This document shows, piece after piece, positions 25,840-38,369 of a stretch of 64,000 bases of DNA (positions within the stretch are counted from its first letter, which is position 1; each line of letters opens with the position of its first letter). Under the pieces are notes generated by a model, which saw only the letters and a program-made list of their open reading frames with translations, made no database searches and was not told where the DNA came from. Origin of the DNA: Brugia malayi (Eukaryota; Nematoda; Chromadorea; Rhabditida; Onchocercidae); NCBI RefSeq assembly GCF_000002995.4, contig NW_025062478.1, positions 5,804,001-5,868,000 of the forward strand. The letters run 5' to 3'. The position numbers and the translations under genes are program-made.

Positions 25840-28800
25840 TTAAGCACTGCTTCTAATCAAAGCGAAGATTCGTTGTAACACTGTTAATTCATCTACAGCA
25901 GTCGCTGGTTTCTTGAATAGTGACCAAGTACGATCAGCTATATCACTTTCTTCCGGTTTTTCTAGAGATATTGGTGCAGACGAGTAGAATGAAACAACGG
26001 TGCTTTCGGGTTCCACTGTTTTCACCGTAAAATGGTTGCTGTCTTTAGGATTGTAATAGGTGAATATAAGATATCTAGAAAAAAATTATTCATAATAGAT
26101 GGTGATGTATTTTATAAACGATAAATAGGTAGATTAATGGTTTTCATTTCAAAAAGATTTCAAAAATAATTACAATAAGAAATTCTTCCAGTTTCTTTTA
26201 ATAAGACACTAACATACTATAACTTCTAGGAATACAGAAAGCATTCATCTAAGCAGCATCAAATGACACTATTTAATTATGATCTTTCTATTGATTAAAT
26301 TAGACATACCCGCTCTCAGATTTATAATTAATCCAAACATTGTATTTACGATGTCGGAAAATAAGTTGCTTGGTATTCCAGGTGGTACCGTTTGACTTAT
26401 GTCGTAGAACCTAAAGCAAATGAAATATTATTAAGTTATACTGCAAAATATCATCCGTTTATATGTCACTAAATAAAAAACCTAAAAACCAACCTCACCA
26501 CCGCAATTACTACATCCTGGACATTTTGTTGCATGAACGAATTCCGATGATGAAACACATGCTTCATCAATGAGAATGCTATGGAATGGTACGATTTCTC
26601 GATGGTTTCGCCATTTCTAAAAAAAACTGGCAGTTCAACTTCACATTTTAAATATGCTTTCATTCAAGACGCTTTATCCAAAACTTTTGAGAAAAAGAGA
26701 TTGATGCTAATTTTTCAAATGATTACGATGCCTAATTAATTCCACGTTGTCTAGAGAAGAAATCTATTCAAGAAGCAACTTTAAGATGTTGCAGTTACTA
26801 GTAACTAATTGTAGTTAAATAGTATATAAGTTTATATGAATGACTTTCCATTTTTTAACAGCAAGTTAAACAAATAATTACGAATAGCAGAAAAAGAACT
26901 ACCCCTCGCAGGGTTGAGATCGTTAGTTAAAATATTTGGAATTTTTTAATTGACTTAAGGACATCTTGGAATAATCTAAATGAAAAATAACCTACACGGA
27001 TGAAATTGCAAAGAGTGGAAGCATTAATGTCAGTTTTACCAGTGATGCGCAAACGGAATCTTCGACGTATTGGACTGTTTACTTGCAGAAATGCATCGAA
27101 AATGCCTTCATTAACAATAATGCATGCATTATAAGTCTGAAATTTTAGCTTGTGCCCTAATTACATCATAATAAAGATAAACTTCCATTTTCCAGAAAAT
27201 ATTTCAAGAATAAAAACAAAAATTAAGACAATAAAGAGTGGATTATGTTAAAGCCTTTACCGGTTGAATAATATTCAATTGATTATGTTAAAGCCTTTAC
27301 CGGTTGAATAATATTCAATTCATCAATTCCATCTACACAGAAGACCCTATGTAACTCGATCATTTGGTCGCCTCGAACTGAATGAAGAGTCAAACGACGT
27401 AAGTTTGGCAACCTAGAAAAAAAGACTATTATTGGTAATGGTGAAACATGATGTGTCGAAAAACGAAGGCTTGATTTGAGAAATACATTGTAACACGTAG
27501 GAAATGCCCATCCGTTATTGATAAGTAATTCCTCTTAAATTACCACCGTTATCCAAATCTAACTTCCAAACTTACTTCTTTAAAAACCAAAACAAAAGCA
27601 ATGTCGGTCTTTTCTGATACCATGACAGATCATGGAAAATCAGATGAAGTGGATGAATTTGGTGCAATTGCTCAGCAAGTCTCTCAAAACGTCCGTCAGA
27701 AAGTCTCGTTAATTCAGCGCTCATACTCTAAAACTTAATCAAATTGCCCGTATAAATTAAACAATCATTTCAAATCAAAATAAATTACAGTTCAGCTGAC
27801 GATGATACATGGATTAAGATGATTAGAAGTATATATATATATATATATATATGAAAATACCGAATCCAAATTTGATGACATTGGGAGCATGATCAAGGTT
27901 TTAAAAAAATTTAAAAATTCTGTAATTTAGAAAAAGAACCCAAAATTAAACAAAGTAAGTTTTGACAAATGTTACTTCGCTTAATATAGCAGTGGATGCA
28001 ACGCTAGGTATAATCTGAGATTTCTTCTGACTTGACGGAAGTAAATTATATGGCACACTGGCAGCGTATGAAAACGATCCAGATGAACTTCCACCACTTC
28101 GGTAAGCATGTGGTGATTGCGATGATGCACGAGATGTGGGCGAAGACTTAAAATTCATTACATCTTTAATAAAACGAAAACCACAAATTACATCTTTCAT
28201 GGGATTAATATATATATATATAGTACTATTGCTGCCAACGAAACATAAAATAAAGTTATCTTTGCACTTAAAAACTTTTTTACTTATATTCATGCCAGTG
28301 TAGATATTTAAATAGAGATATTTTCATCCGATTGTAGAGAATATTTGAAGCAATACAATAACAGTATAAAATGCTTGCTTAGAGACAAAATGATAAAAAA
28401 CATACAGCACTGAAAGAAATTTTATTTTCTGAATTAATATTTGCTGCTTGATTGCATAACGCCGGAAGAGCTATTGCATTATCAAAAATTAGACATCCCT
28501 GGTCACGTTCCAGAAAAGCGCCAAAATTTTGCACCCACACCTGAGAAAAAAATCTGATAATGAAATAAACAGATAAAGAAACCAACTATAGAATAGTCGA
28601 ACAACTGAAGCATAGAAATCAGTAACGAAGATAGCGGTGAATCTGCGAAAAAATATATAAATAAACAAGAACACCGTGACTACTTGTAACACTTTTGTAA
28701 ATCATATGATTGCCATCACATAAATGATGGGAATAGCATGATGATATATGCAGAATTACAAGGATTCCGAGGAAAACTAGGAAAGAAAATAATGGATGAA

Positions 28801-30967
28801 AATCTAATTTCCTGGACACCTGGCATATGCATGAAGAAAGCAGAAAACCTTACAAGGTAATTTGATTTCAAGGAATTTTGGGTTTTCCTATCATAAAACT
28901 AAAAAAAAAATATTTTTTATGGCATCTTTTACTGCATCAACACAGTGTCAACCAAATCATAGATGCAGATAAAAGATCAACTAAGCATAAAGAAAAATAA
29001 AAAAAAAAATATGGCTTAATCAAGCAGTTAACTATCAAAGCATATTATCCTATATCAGCACTCCTAACAGCTTTCCTTGACCACGAATATTAATATCGGA
29101 AACTTATTCTGTCATTAATATTTGAAATTTATTCTCATCATCCTGTCAAAAAATCTTGTTCAAATCCCCGAATTTATTATATTATAGGATCTCTTTAGTC
29201 TATTTTATTTACTTTCGAGCCTATATCAAAAATACAAAATGTATCAGGAATGCTACTCATTAATTCTTGTAAAACTCCAAGAACTTACAATTCTCGAGAC
29301 ATTTAAAAAACACGTTGCACTCATTACTTAACGACCTTCAAAAGTATATAGCAAAGATATTTATGGTTGCCATCCAACGAACGAACTGAATGCCAAACAT
29401 TCTTCTTCACTCTTTTGCATATTACCAACGACTCTCTTACGGCAGATTGGTTACAATTACTGTGTAATGCAAACAGCTCATAAATACATATTCACAGATC
29501 AGTCCTATCTCTCTGCTTATCTCATTCTAAATTGATGTTAACGTGAAGGTGAAATTCCAACATTAGTTATTATTTAAATATCAAGATCCTCAAATCCACT
29601 GAAATTCCCCTTAAGTATATTTTTTTGCAATATTTTGAAAATTCACCTCAATGATATCGAAATTACGTGTCCATTCCGTCATGTCGAAACGATAGGTCCA
29701 GTTATTGAACGCAGTATGTGCGTAGCAATCCGCATGAAAAACGGATTTACGTGCTGTTATTAGCTCAGTGACAGAGTTGGAACATGACGGAAGACTGCTG
29801 AACTTTTCTAGGATGGCTCTGAAGAAGGGGAAGAATTGATGGGTATACGATATGCATATCAAAATGTCCATTACAATACACACTCACAGAAGACTACAAA
29901 TAGATACAAGAATGATGCAATGGTTTTCCCAGACGCAGTCCGGCCAATACGACCTTGGCTTCAATGGCGGACGTCGAAGAAGCCAACAAAATCCATAAGA
30001 AACAAAAACATAGACGTACCGTCGTCGATCGCATATATACAAACGGGCTTGTCCTTCGCCAAGAATTGCTTCACGACTTTCTTTATCCATTTTGTCAATT
30101 ACAGTACGCCAGCGGCGACAAACTAAACGAGCTCGAAAACAAGCCAGTGGTTCGCATCTAAAATTAAATCCTCTTTTAAAATGTTATATTAAGTTTAAAT
30201 TAAAAAGACAAAAATGTTGTGACACTTCTTATCACTTGCTCTAGTTTATGATTATAGAGATTTAGTTTCATTATATAAACAATCTATCAATTACTGTTTC
30301 TTGTCTATTGCTATAAAAATATTATGACAGAAATTATTCTATTTGAAATTAGCTATAAAAATTTCCATCCTCATTAATTCCATGCCCATTGCTAAGCAAA
30401 AGAGTGGCAAATATAAATGAACTCAAAAACAAAAACAAACAAAAAACAATCAATTTTTTCGAGATAAAATTTTAATAAAACATATCCTAGTTGTTATAAA
30501 CATTCGTCTTTTTCGCCTTCATTAATCAACATTTCAATTGTCTTCTTTCCTTTAGACATTATATGATATCATCTATATTAGGAATATGAGGCTTTCTAGA
30601 AAGCACTTTCTAATGATGACGTCAATAGCGTAAAAAAAAAGAAAAAGCAGGAAAGAACTGACATATTGTGGAACTAATGGATATCTCAAAGGTTAACTTC
30701 TTGAATTTATAATAATCATGAACTGCAGTTAAACGAGAGAATTTAAGAAGCGATATGAATATACTTAGCTTTTTGTGAATTAAATGGTTGTAATTCACCC
30801 TAATTTAATTTTTCTAATTTTATCTACTTCAATTCTTATATATATATATATATAGGCTAGATCAAAATAAAAACCACATACCGTCTAAAAATCATGAGCA
30901 ATACTTCCACTGGAATGTCATCAATTGAACGAATATGTCTCGATCTTTTCATCGACTGTGGCAACAT
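25840..30967 (-). CDS. F-box protein with unclassified C-terminal region, spliced
   Basis: Probable substrate receptor of an SCF (Skp1-Cullin-F-box) ubiquitin ligase; the substrate is unknown. Exons from the 5' end: 30882-30967, 30020-30157, 29647-29818, 28406-28540, 27976-28146, 27576-27727, 27301-27412, 26996-27136, 26494-26616, 26310-26410, 25840-26074. Every junction keeps phase, giving about 521 residues. The start is MLPQSMKRSRHIRSIDDIPV (ATG 30965-30967). The F-box spans residues about 14-50, with IPVEVLLMIFR then FRARLVCRRWRTVID across the first intron. Later parts include a Ser-rich segment (27976-28146), a leucine-rich stretch LPNLRRLTLHSV (27301-27412), and a cysteine cluster KCPGCSNCGG (26494-26616). 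The protein ends VLQRIFALIRSSA before TAA 25840-25842. The F-box call is from motif reading; the rest I cannot assign to a family. The 28146 acceptor (TTTTAAG) is the weakest site. Confidence 0.85.
27241..27320. repeat. Perfect 40-bp tandem duplication across an exon-intron boundary
   Basis: The 40-bp unit starting GATTATGTTAAAGCC occurs twice without a difference (27241-27280, 27281-27320). On the minus strand each copy contains the CCG|GTAAAG splice donor of F-box exon 27301-27412, so the donor and 20 nt of exon end are repeated inside the intron. Only the upstream donor (exon end 27301) keeps the frame. Reading on meets TAA before the second donor. Confidence 0.97.
27830..27852. repeat. 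TA microsatellite
   Basis: About 11 TA units inside the F-box gene intron between exons 27976 and 27727. Similar short TA tracts lie at about 28207-28220 and 30839-30854 in other introns of the same gene. Confidence 0.85.
29888..30019 (-). other. Possible in-frame 3' extension of F-box gene exon 2
   Basis: Exon 2 can end at a GTACGT donor (exon end 30020) or run on for 132 nt to a GTGAGT donor (exon end 29888). Both leave phase 2 and join the same next exon (29818) in frame. The extension is open and adds 44 residues beginning RYVYVFVSYGFCW. Either or both forms may be made; the sequence alone does not decide. Confidence 0.4.
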
Positions 30968-31011
30968 CGTTATATGGTTTTGATAGTGATGCAACAATAT
31001 AATAACTATAA

Positions 31012-31014
31012 CTG
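31012..31014 (-). promoter_or_regulatory. Possible trans-splice acceptor upstream of the F-box gene start
   Basis: Minus-strand ATTTCAG lies 44 nt before the ATG at 30965-30967, with no other good acceptor between. This fits spliced-leader addition, as in many nematode genes, but an unseen 5' non-coding exon would look the same. Confidence 0.4.
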
Positions 31015-32749
31015 AAATGATATAACCGAAATTATGAATACTAATGCTCTCTAATACTTGTATTTCAACGTCGAGAAATGATGAACAACGAATAAGGTGA
31101 TGAATTAATTGGAAAACTACAAAGGAAAAAAAAAAAAAAAACGAATCAAATATACCACAGAGTATTTATAATTTTGAATGTTCAGTCTTAAGTCGAATTA
31201 AATTTGCTTAAAATTTAGGTGATCTAGATTGAAAGAAGCATTAAGCACTTGTGTAATTTATTGAAATTTTTGCACTATTCTTAGGAAGTGGAAAAAAAAT
31301 GTGTTCAGGAAGGTACGCTTTTTAAAACACTATGAATAAAATGCAATGAATATGACATTCCTCTTTCCCTTTTCCTTCTCAAACAGATCAGAAATAATCA
31401 TTTGCCGTTAGACATGAAAAGGACTAGAATTTCTTCAATAACTGAGCCCAACCCTTTAATGTCTTTTAATTTCCGGTCTCTTGGAAAACATTTTAATCCA
31501 AATAAATGAAAATTTGAATTTGAAATCGTACCGAACGACTCGATCATAAATAGATAATTTTTTGATATGGATAAGATGTTAAGAAGGAATACTTATTTCA
31601 TATCTTCCATCCATCTAAACCTTCAGATTTGTCACATCAAGAAGTCATATGTAACTCAGAAATGTGTAACAATGATATGTCAAGTTAGACATCAATTAGG
31701 AGCAAAAGTTAACAAGTACTAATTGATACGGCAAATTGCTACCCATTGTTACTGTTTTACCAATATAACGCAAATCAAATGAAAAGTGAAAAAATAGAAA
31801 TGTATCAATTTGCAATTTTGAAGATATATTGCAGAAATAAGTGCAAAATTACAGAAAAAATAATAATTAAACAAATAACTATAACATAAAATCAGTGCAC
31901 AAATGAATAATAAAGTTGAGTGATGTTATCTAATGAAAATTTTATGTTTAATTAATTATAAAATTTAATTTGTTAAATACTAGTTGGCGAAATCCCCAAT
32001 CCACTCTAACCATTAAATTTCCAATAAATTTATTTAAAAATGAAAAAAAATCACTGATACAGTTTGTATCAAATGAGCACTTTATAAAATACAATTGAGA
32101 TATACTGGACAAACTCTGAAAACTTTACGACAACGTGTAGAAAAATACGAGACATCATGTGTAAAAGCATAATGGTTTGAGAGTATGTGATAGCAGTGAC
32201 GTAACTTTAGTTTTTAATTTATAAAACATAACAATATTTGGTGTTTGACTGAATCCGGAAATATTTAAAAATTTGAACAATATTAAACTTGAACAAAAAG
32301 AATGCATAAAGACTTTAATAACTGAATAATTGAAATTGAAAATGATTGGTAGATATCGAAAATTAATATACACGAAATTATCTACTAAAGTCAGAAGAAT
32401 ATGGAACTGTTCAAAGAATGAAAAAAAGAAATCTTCGAATTAAAAAATTAGGCCACAAATCATAAAAGCAGAATTAAACATCGCCAGGTGGGAAAGTTCT
32501 TTAACCAAAATGAAAACATATTTTACTAAATGTTATTTGAATTAACATCAACAAACTAAATGCTAATTCGAACTACTTGCAATACGCCAGCATTAATATT
32601 TTGCTATTAATGCTGTGCCGGAACCAAAGCACTAATTTCTCTTAATTATTCAAGTGAAAGCGCATATATTAATGTTTCATAAATATGAAATAACATACAT
32701 TTCTTATTTGCTCCTCCATTTCATTTATTTTACCGCCTCATTAACAGTC

Positions 32750-34300
32750 CCCATCAGCTAATCACATCCAAACAACAGCAACAAGAAGTAATGACAAAGC
32801 GGGGCGACAAAACGATGGGCGGGGAAATGATATGAAGAAGAAATTAAAAATCAAAGTAATGAAGAAAACGAAACTAATGCGAACTCATTGTACAATACGC
32901 TTTCCCACCTCTACTGGAATCCTATGCCTATGCCTACGCCAACGCCAACGCCCATACCAAATGCGCAGCACAGCCACATGGACTGACGCTGCTAGCCTTT
33001 TCACTTAGGTCATCCTTCATTGATTAGACTGATTGGTGAGATGAAAAATGGGTAAGAAATAAATTAGGATAGACCATAAAAGAAGAAAGGTTAGGTATTA
33101 AGAGTGAGGCGGCATTTTCACCAGACACGTCTGCTAACAAAACAATCCTTCAGCGCCTTCAGTTCCCCCCAGAACTATTTCGTACATTGTAGGGCAAGAG
33201 GAACTCATTTTGTACGGGAAATTTTGGATCAGAATTCATCAATCAAATTGGTATTAAGCTCACCAAGAATTCAGCACTAAATTTTAATTCAAATTTAGCA
33301 CTAAATTTTTAATGAACCAAAAATTTAACACTAAATTTTAATTTTAAAAAAAAATTTTCTTTGAAAGGAGTAATGGTGACAAAATAAAAGTTGAAATAAT
33401 ACAAGGGATGTTAACAGGTCAAGAACTCAATTATCGGTTGCCTAAATTATCATCGGAAAGATAAGAATAAGTGGCGGCAATTTCCCGCAAATGGAACTCC
33501 GCAGAATTTAATTACATAAAAACAAAGAAAATTTTACATACTAAAAGGAGCTCCGAAACGTGAAAAAGGAGAATAAACAAAGTGACACGACCAATAGCCA
33601 AACTAGATTGAAATCACCATATGTGAGGTTAGAAAAGAGTTAATATGTAAATTTTCAATAACTCATCCACCCAACCCAAAATATGCAAATTAGCCGCTAT
33701 TAGTTTTTCTACATACCGGATGCTTCTAGAAGTCTGCCCAGAAATAATAAAGGAAATAGTAAGAATTAAGGTAACATTTTATCAAGACTTGGGCAATTGT
33801 TGCAAGAAAACTGAATGAAAAGAGAACACTGTCGACAGTGCAACAACAGGAATGATTTGTCTAAGAGGTGAGGAAAAAATGGCATGAAAAAACAAACGAA
33901 TAGAATTAATGGATGGAAAACGATGTCGTTTACAAGTGTCTCTTAGCTCGCTTAACAGCCCACCCTGAAAGAACGACCATCTCCGGTTTCTCTCTTTCCG
34001 GTTGCAGACAAATCGATCAATCTAGTTTTAAATGGTTGTAAGAGATTGTCTACAGATGATAAGGTATACGACGAAAAAGTCATAAGTCATATAATGACGA
34101 ACTGATAGAAAGGACAAAATTTGGCGACTGCTACGGCGACATGAGATTGGGTTACGTTAGTGACAGTCATCGTCGTCGTCTCGTCATCGATGGGACGGTT
34201 CAACACATATCGGTGACTTGTGGCAGCAACAAAAATTTTACGATCCTTTTGGTGCCACTTAATCATGCGACCAATAACCATTTTTTCTACTAATGAATTC
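32750..34300. promoter_or_regulatory. GC-richer patch upstream of the F-box gene
   Basis: Lies 1.8-3.3 kb upstream of the F-box start. It holds short CCTATG/CCAACG repeats (32920-32955), a 14-bp palindrome (33827-33840), three copies of an AGCACTAAATTTT-like unit (about 33273-33345) and a stretch at 34063-34293 open on both strands. No coding chain is supported, so a regulatory role is a guess from position and composition. Confidence 0.25.
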
Positions 34301-37120
34301 TACTGGCACTCGGATATTTGCTTTTTAATGATTAATTAATATTATTAATAATACCTGTAACATTTCCATACTTCTAAACACAGAAAAACACATTTCAGAA
34401 TGCCACAGTTACAACATAAGGGCGATTATAATTTAAATTCAAATTTAAAAGTCAAGTTAGAACTCTTGTGCCAAAATATCGAAATTATGTTTGGAAGAAT
34501 CGAAGGCGAAAGTTTAAACTAGCCAATTAAGAGTTCATAGCTCCAAGTATTATGCTCGAGATTATTGGCATCTCCAGCACAACTTAGCCTGTTTATTCTA
34601 TACCTTATTTTTTCATTTTCTAGCAATGGTTCACTAAGACAATCACAAAAAAATCACCGGTGTCACATTACTCCAAATTTTAATTAATTAAAACTACTGA
34701 AACAAAAAAGCTACATCTTCTGTCCTCAACAATCTAACATGCTTCTTGACATTCAAACTTCATTACCCAGTAAAAGTAACTGTAAAAGTATTGCAAATAG
34801 AATTTTAGAAATTCAAACAATTCAATCCGACTCAAACAAATATCATTTTAGATGTGACGTAATTGCCGGCGGAAAAAAAGAACAAAAAAAGATTGATACA
34901 ACTTTCTAAACAAATGGATTAATACTCACATGATACTGTAAATATGAAAGAGATTAAATAAGCAAAAGTTTCAAAATACCTTTTCATGCCCATCTCTTCT
35001 TTTACGTCACTGCTAACTGTTACTTCATGAAACTATCTTGGAAAAATTGTTGGCATATGACTGCTTGGAATAAGAAAAAAAGAAAAAAATGGCATCATTG
35101 AATGCCATCGTCCCCTTCTTCCTTCATTCCAACACATTTTGAAAAATAAAAGAAAAAAAGGCTAATAATCCCTGGACCATTTGAATTAATGCCTCTCTTC
35201 CTCAACAAATACACTTCATTACAACCCTTCCTCCTCCCTTTTCTCTCCTACTCACTTCTACCATTCAGCACAAAAAGAAAAATATTCCGCCCAGCTATAT
35301 TTGCAATCAATTTTTTTCTTATTTGGAATGCAATAATTCCTTTTTGAAAAAACTGTTGCATTACAACTGTAATTTTGCAACCCTAGAAAGATGAAATGTT
35401 GTTGAAATGAATTATAATTATCGATTACCTTCAGGTTTATGTTTGTACTTGAAACAATGTCAATAATCAATTAAATTTTTGCGGAATTTCTCATTAATGA
35501 ATTTGTTAACCTATCAAGAATGTGTGAGAAGTGCATTTAAACGACTTATCTTTCTTCTTCCTCCTCTTTCTCTCTCTCCTTCTTCTACCTAGTAAAGGTG
35601 ATAAACTATAAAAGGACAAGCTTTCTTAACATTTCCAATCTGCTGTATAACTCTTCCGGTTATGCAGATGGATTACTCAAAAACAGTTTTCCATCAAATG
35701 TGATTTAACCATTCACTTAAAAGATATTTCCCTTAAAATATTGTTTTATTTTTCAATCTGAACAGACCGTGAAAAGGATAATAAAGGGCACAAAGCCAAT
35801 TTTCTATTCTGCAGTAAAACGTGATTTAATGCTGGGAATGTTGAAATTACGGATTCTCTAAGATCAGAAGTCGTTCGCATTATATATTCATTGAAATGAC
35901 TTGAACAGATCACCGAAATTTTAACAAATATTGCAAGCTTCCTGAGATCATTAATTCGATATTTTGGAAAAACGAAGGAAAACTTAAAATTGTTAAATAT
36001 TATAATTGTAAAGTTAGTTGAACTGTCCTTCTCCAAGCCTAATCTGGGACTATTTGCTCACACTTCATTTCTTTCAGTTTCAGTTCCCTCTACCGTGATA
36101 AATGAATCATTTCCCGCACATCTACCTGATCTAGTCATCCGAATACATAAGACTACAAAGGGAACCGACCATTTAGATGCAGTAAGTAATGAGTAGTTGT
36201 GGTATAAACAGGCTTATCCGATAATGAAGCAATGCATTCAAACTTCTGTAAAATAAGGCAGTACTAATTTTAAGAATCAGTTATCAGTTACTGCAATGTA
36301 TACTTCTATGGTAATAACAGTAATCAAACCTATAAAATTGCTGCAATATAAATGCAAATTAAATGTGATGAATGATAACTGAAAAATAACAATCAATAAT
36401 TTTTCTATCATTAATTGAAACTTTCGTTTTTGATGTCCCAAAATATTAGAATAATAATGGAGTTGAAATTGCTAGTATCATAAAAAGATGATGATTTGCA
36501 GATGACTCATCAGGAATGTGGGTCGTTTTAACAAAATACTAAATTAATTGTGGATGATGACAGGAATTTCCAAATAGATCACATGCAAATATTTGTTATT
36601 TTCTGGTCCTAATCCAAAATTAGAGTGTTTAAACAGGCCCGGTTAAATGAGTGGATTTTTACGTAAAGGAATTATAAGAATATAGTACGAGGGTACCATA
36701 TTATAATTACTTTCTAATTCGAGTTATAAACAACATTGCCCCACCCAAAATAAGATATGAATCATAATTAAATAGATCGACATGTTGAAATTTCGTTTTA
36801 TTTATGCCACAACAACAGGCATGAAGGAAATAAGAAGAGACTAGAATTTTTGATACTGTTAAATCTTAAGTTGTGTTATTTTACAGAACGGAACTGTAGA
36901 TGGATCATATTATTGTCCTTTTCTACGTGTTTGCACATAGGATATCAAGAGAATGAATTTAAAGAGAATGATTTAAAAATAGAACTATTGCAATCTCGTC
37001 TTTTAAAATCAGTAACTTGCCCAAATATTGAGATCAAGTCTGTTTATATCTCGAATTCGAATTAGAATTAAAATATCAAATGAAATATAATCCCTAAGAT
37101 AATGACATAAATACTTTTAC

Positions 37121-37155
37121 ACTTAATAAGTACCAAATACTTAATAAGTACCAAA
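37121..37155. repeat. 18-bp tandem duplication
   Basis: Two adjacent copies of ACTTAATAAGTACCAAAT; the second lacks only the last base match. Isolated in gene-poor DNA. Confidence 0.85.
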
Positions 37156-38353
37156 ATGAAGGGAAATTTTTAAAAAATTATTTTTGTCTTTTAATACCAT
37201 AGGAAGAACTTTCCTTATTTCTTCCATAATGTAAGTGCAAAATAGCTTAACAGTTAAACAAGAAAAGGATGTATCAAATGTATTCACTATAAATTTTAAG
37301 GAGAGATTATTTTTAAAAACAAAAAATATTCTAAATTGAATAGGAATTATTTTAAAACAAAATCATGATATGCACTCCTGATTCGTTCATCTTTTTCTTC
37401 AATTGCTTTTTCAGAATTCATGCTTCAGATTTGAAGCAGGCGGAAAAAACTACTGACTGTTCATCAATTTACCGCCTAAACAGCAACAGTTGCTCGTGCT
37501 ATTGCCCTTTTCTTCGATCTTTCATGAATTCATTGAAAATTTTATAGTTTGAGAGAAATTGTACTGACTTTGCAAACAATTTTATGTAATTTTCATGGAA
37601 TGACAAGACAGTCAGTGATAGTACAAGGAACGATGATAGGACAATTGGTACTTCAGGTATGATATTTGCAATTATACAGCGTATTGTAGGTATAGTGATG
37701 GGCTATTGAGAATGGAAATTCAGAGAGAAAATGAAGCTCAACTAATAATCACTGTAAACAAACGAAAATGTTATAATTTGGCTGAGAAAAGGATACTAAA
37801 GGACTGAACGAATATTTTAATAAAACTAATATAAATTTGCAAACTTCATGAAATTTCAAACATTTTTAAATCAATTTTAACAAAACACTTCCAGATGTTG
37901 AAGAAAAATTCCCATGTTTCATCCTTTAAAGATGAGATAAGCGAAGGATAGCTTTGCATTGTTGTTCTCAGATAATAAATGATAAGATAAACAATAAATT
38001 TCCTTGTAGCAGCCATATTCTTTCTTGGTATAAAAGTAAAATGCGATAAAATTCTACAGGTGTACATCGGCTGAAAGATATAAGATCAGAATAATAGGCA
38101 TTAAAATGTTTGAAGTCTGACTGACGATAATATATGTTCCACCTATGAAAAATAGGCGGAAAGAGATATTAAAAAATAAGGTAAAAGCAGTAATTAGTTC
38201 AGGTGATCGCAATATGTGCCTTTCAAAAAAGAAAAAGTCAGATCCAGCAAGCAGATGAATAGTGGAAAAACTATGCAAATATGATAATAATACATGAAAT
38301 TTATGCTATGAGAAAATTTTTGGAACGTTATCTAACTGATATGCAGCATTAAA

Positions 38354-38369
38354 TCACGTGATCACGTGT
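38354..38369. promoter_or_regulatory. Two abutting CACGTG E-boxes
   Basis: TCACGTGA is directly followed by TCACGTGT, two 8-bp E-boxes head to tail. The flanked form TCACGTGA is the type bound by TFEB/MITF-class bHLH proteins (HLH-30 in C. elegans). Binding and target gene are unknown. Confidence 0.3.
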
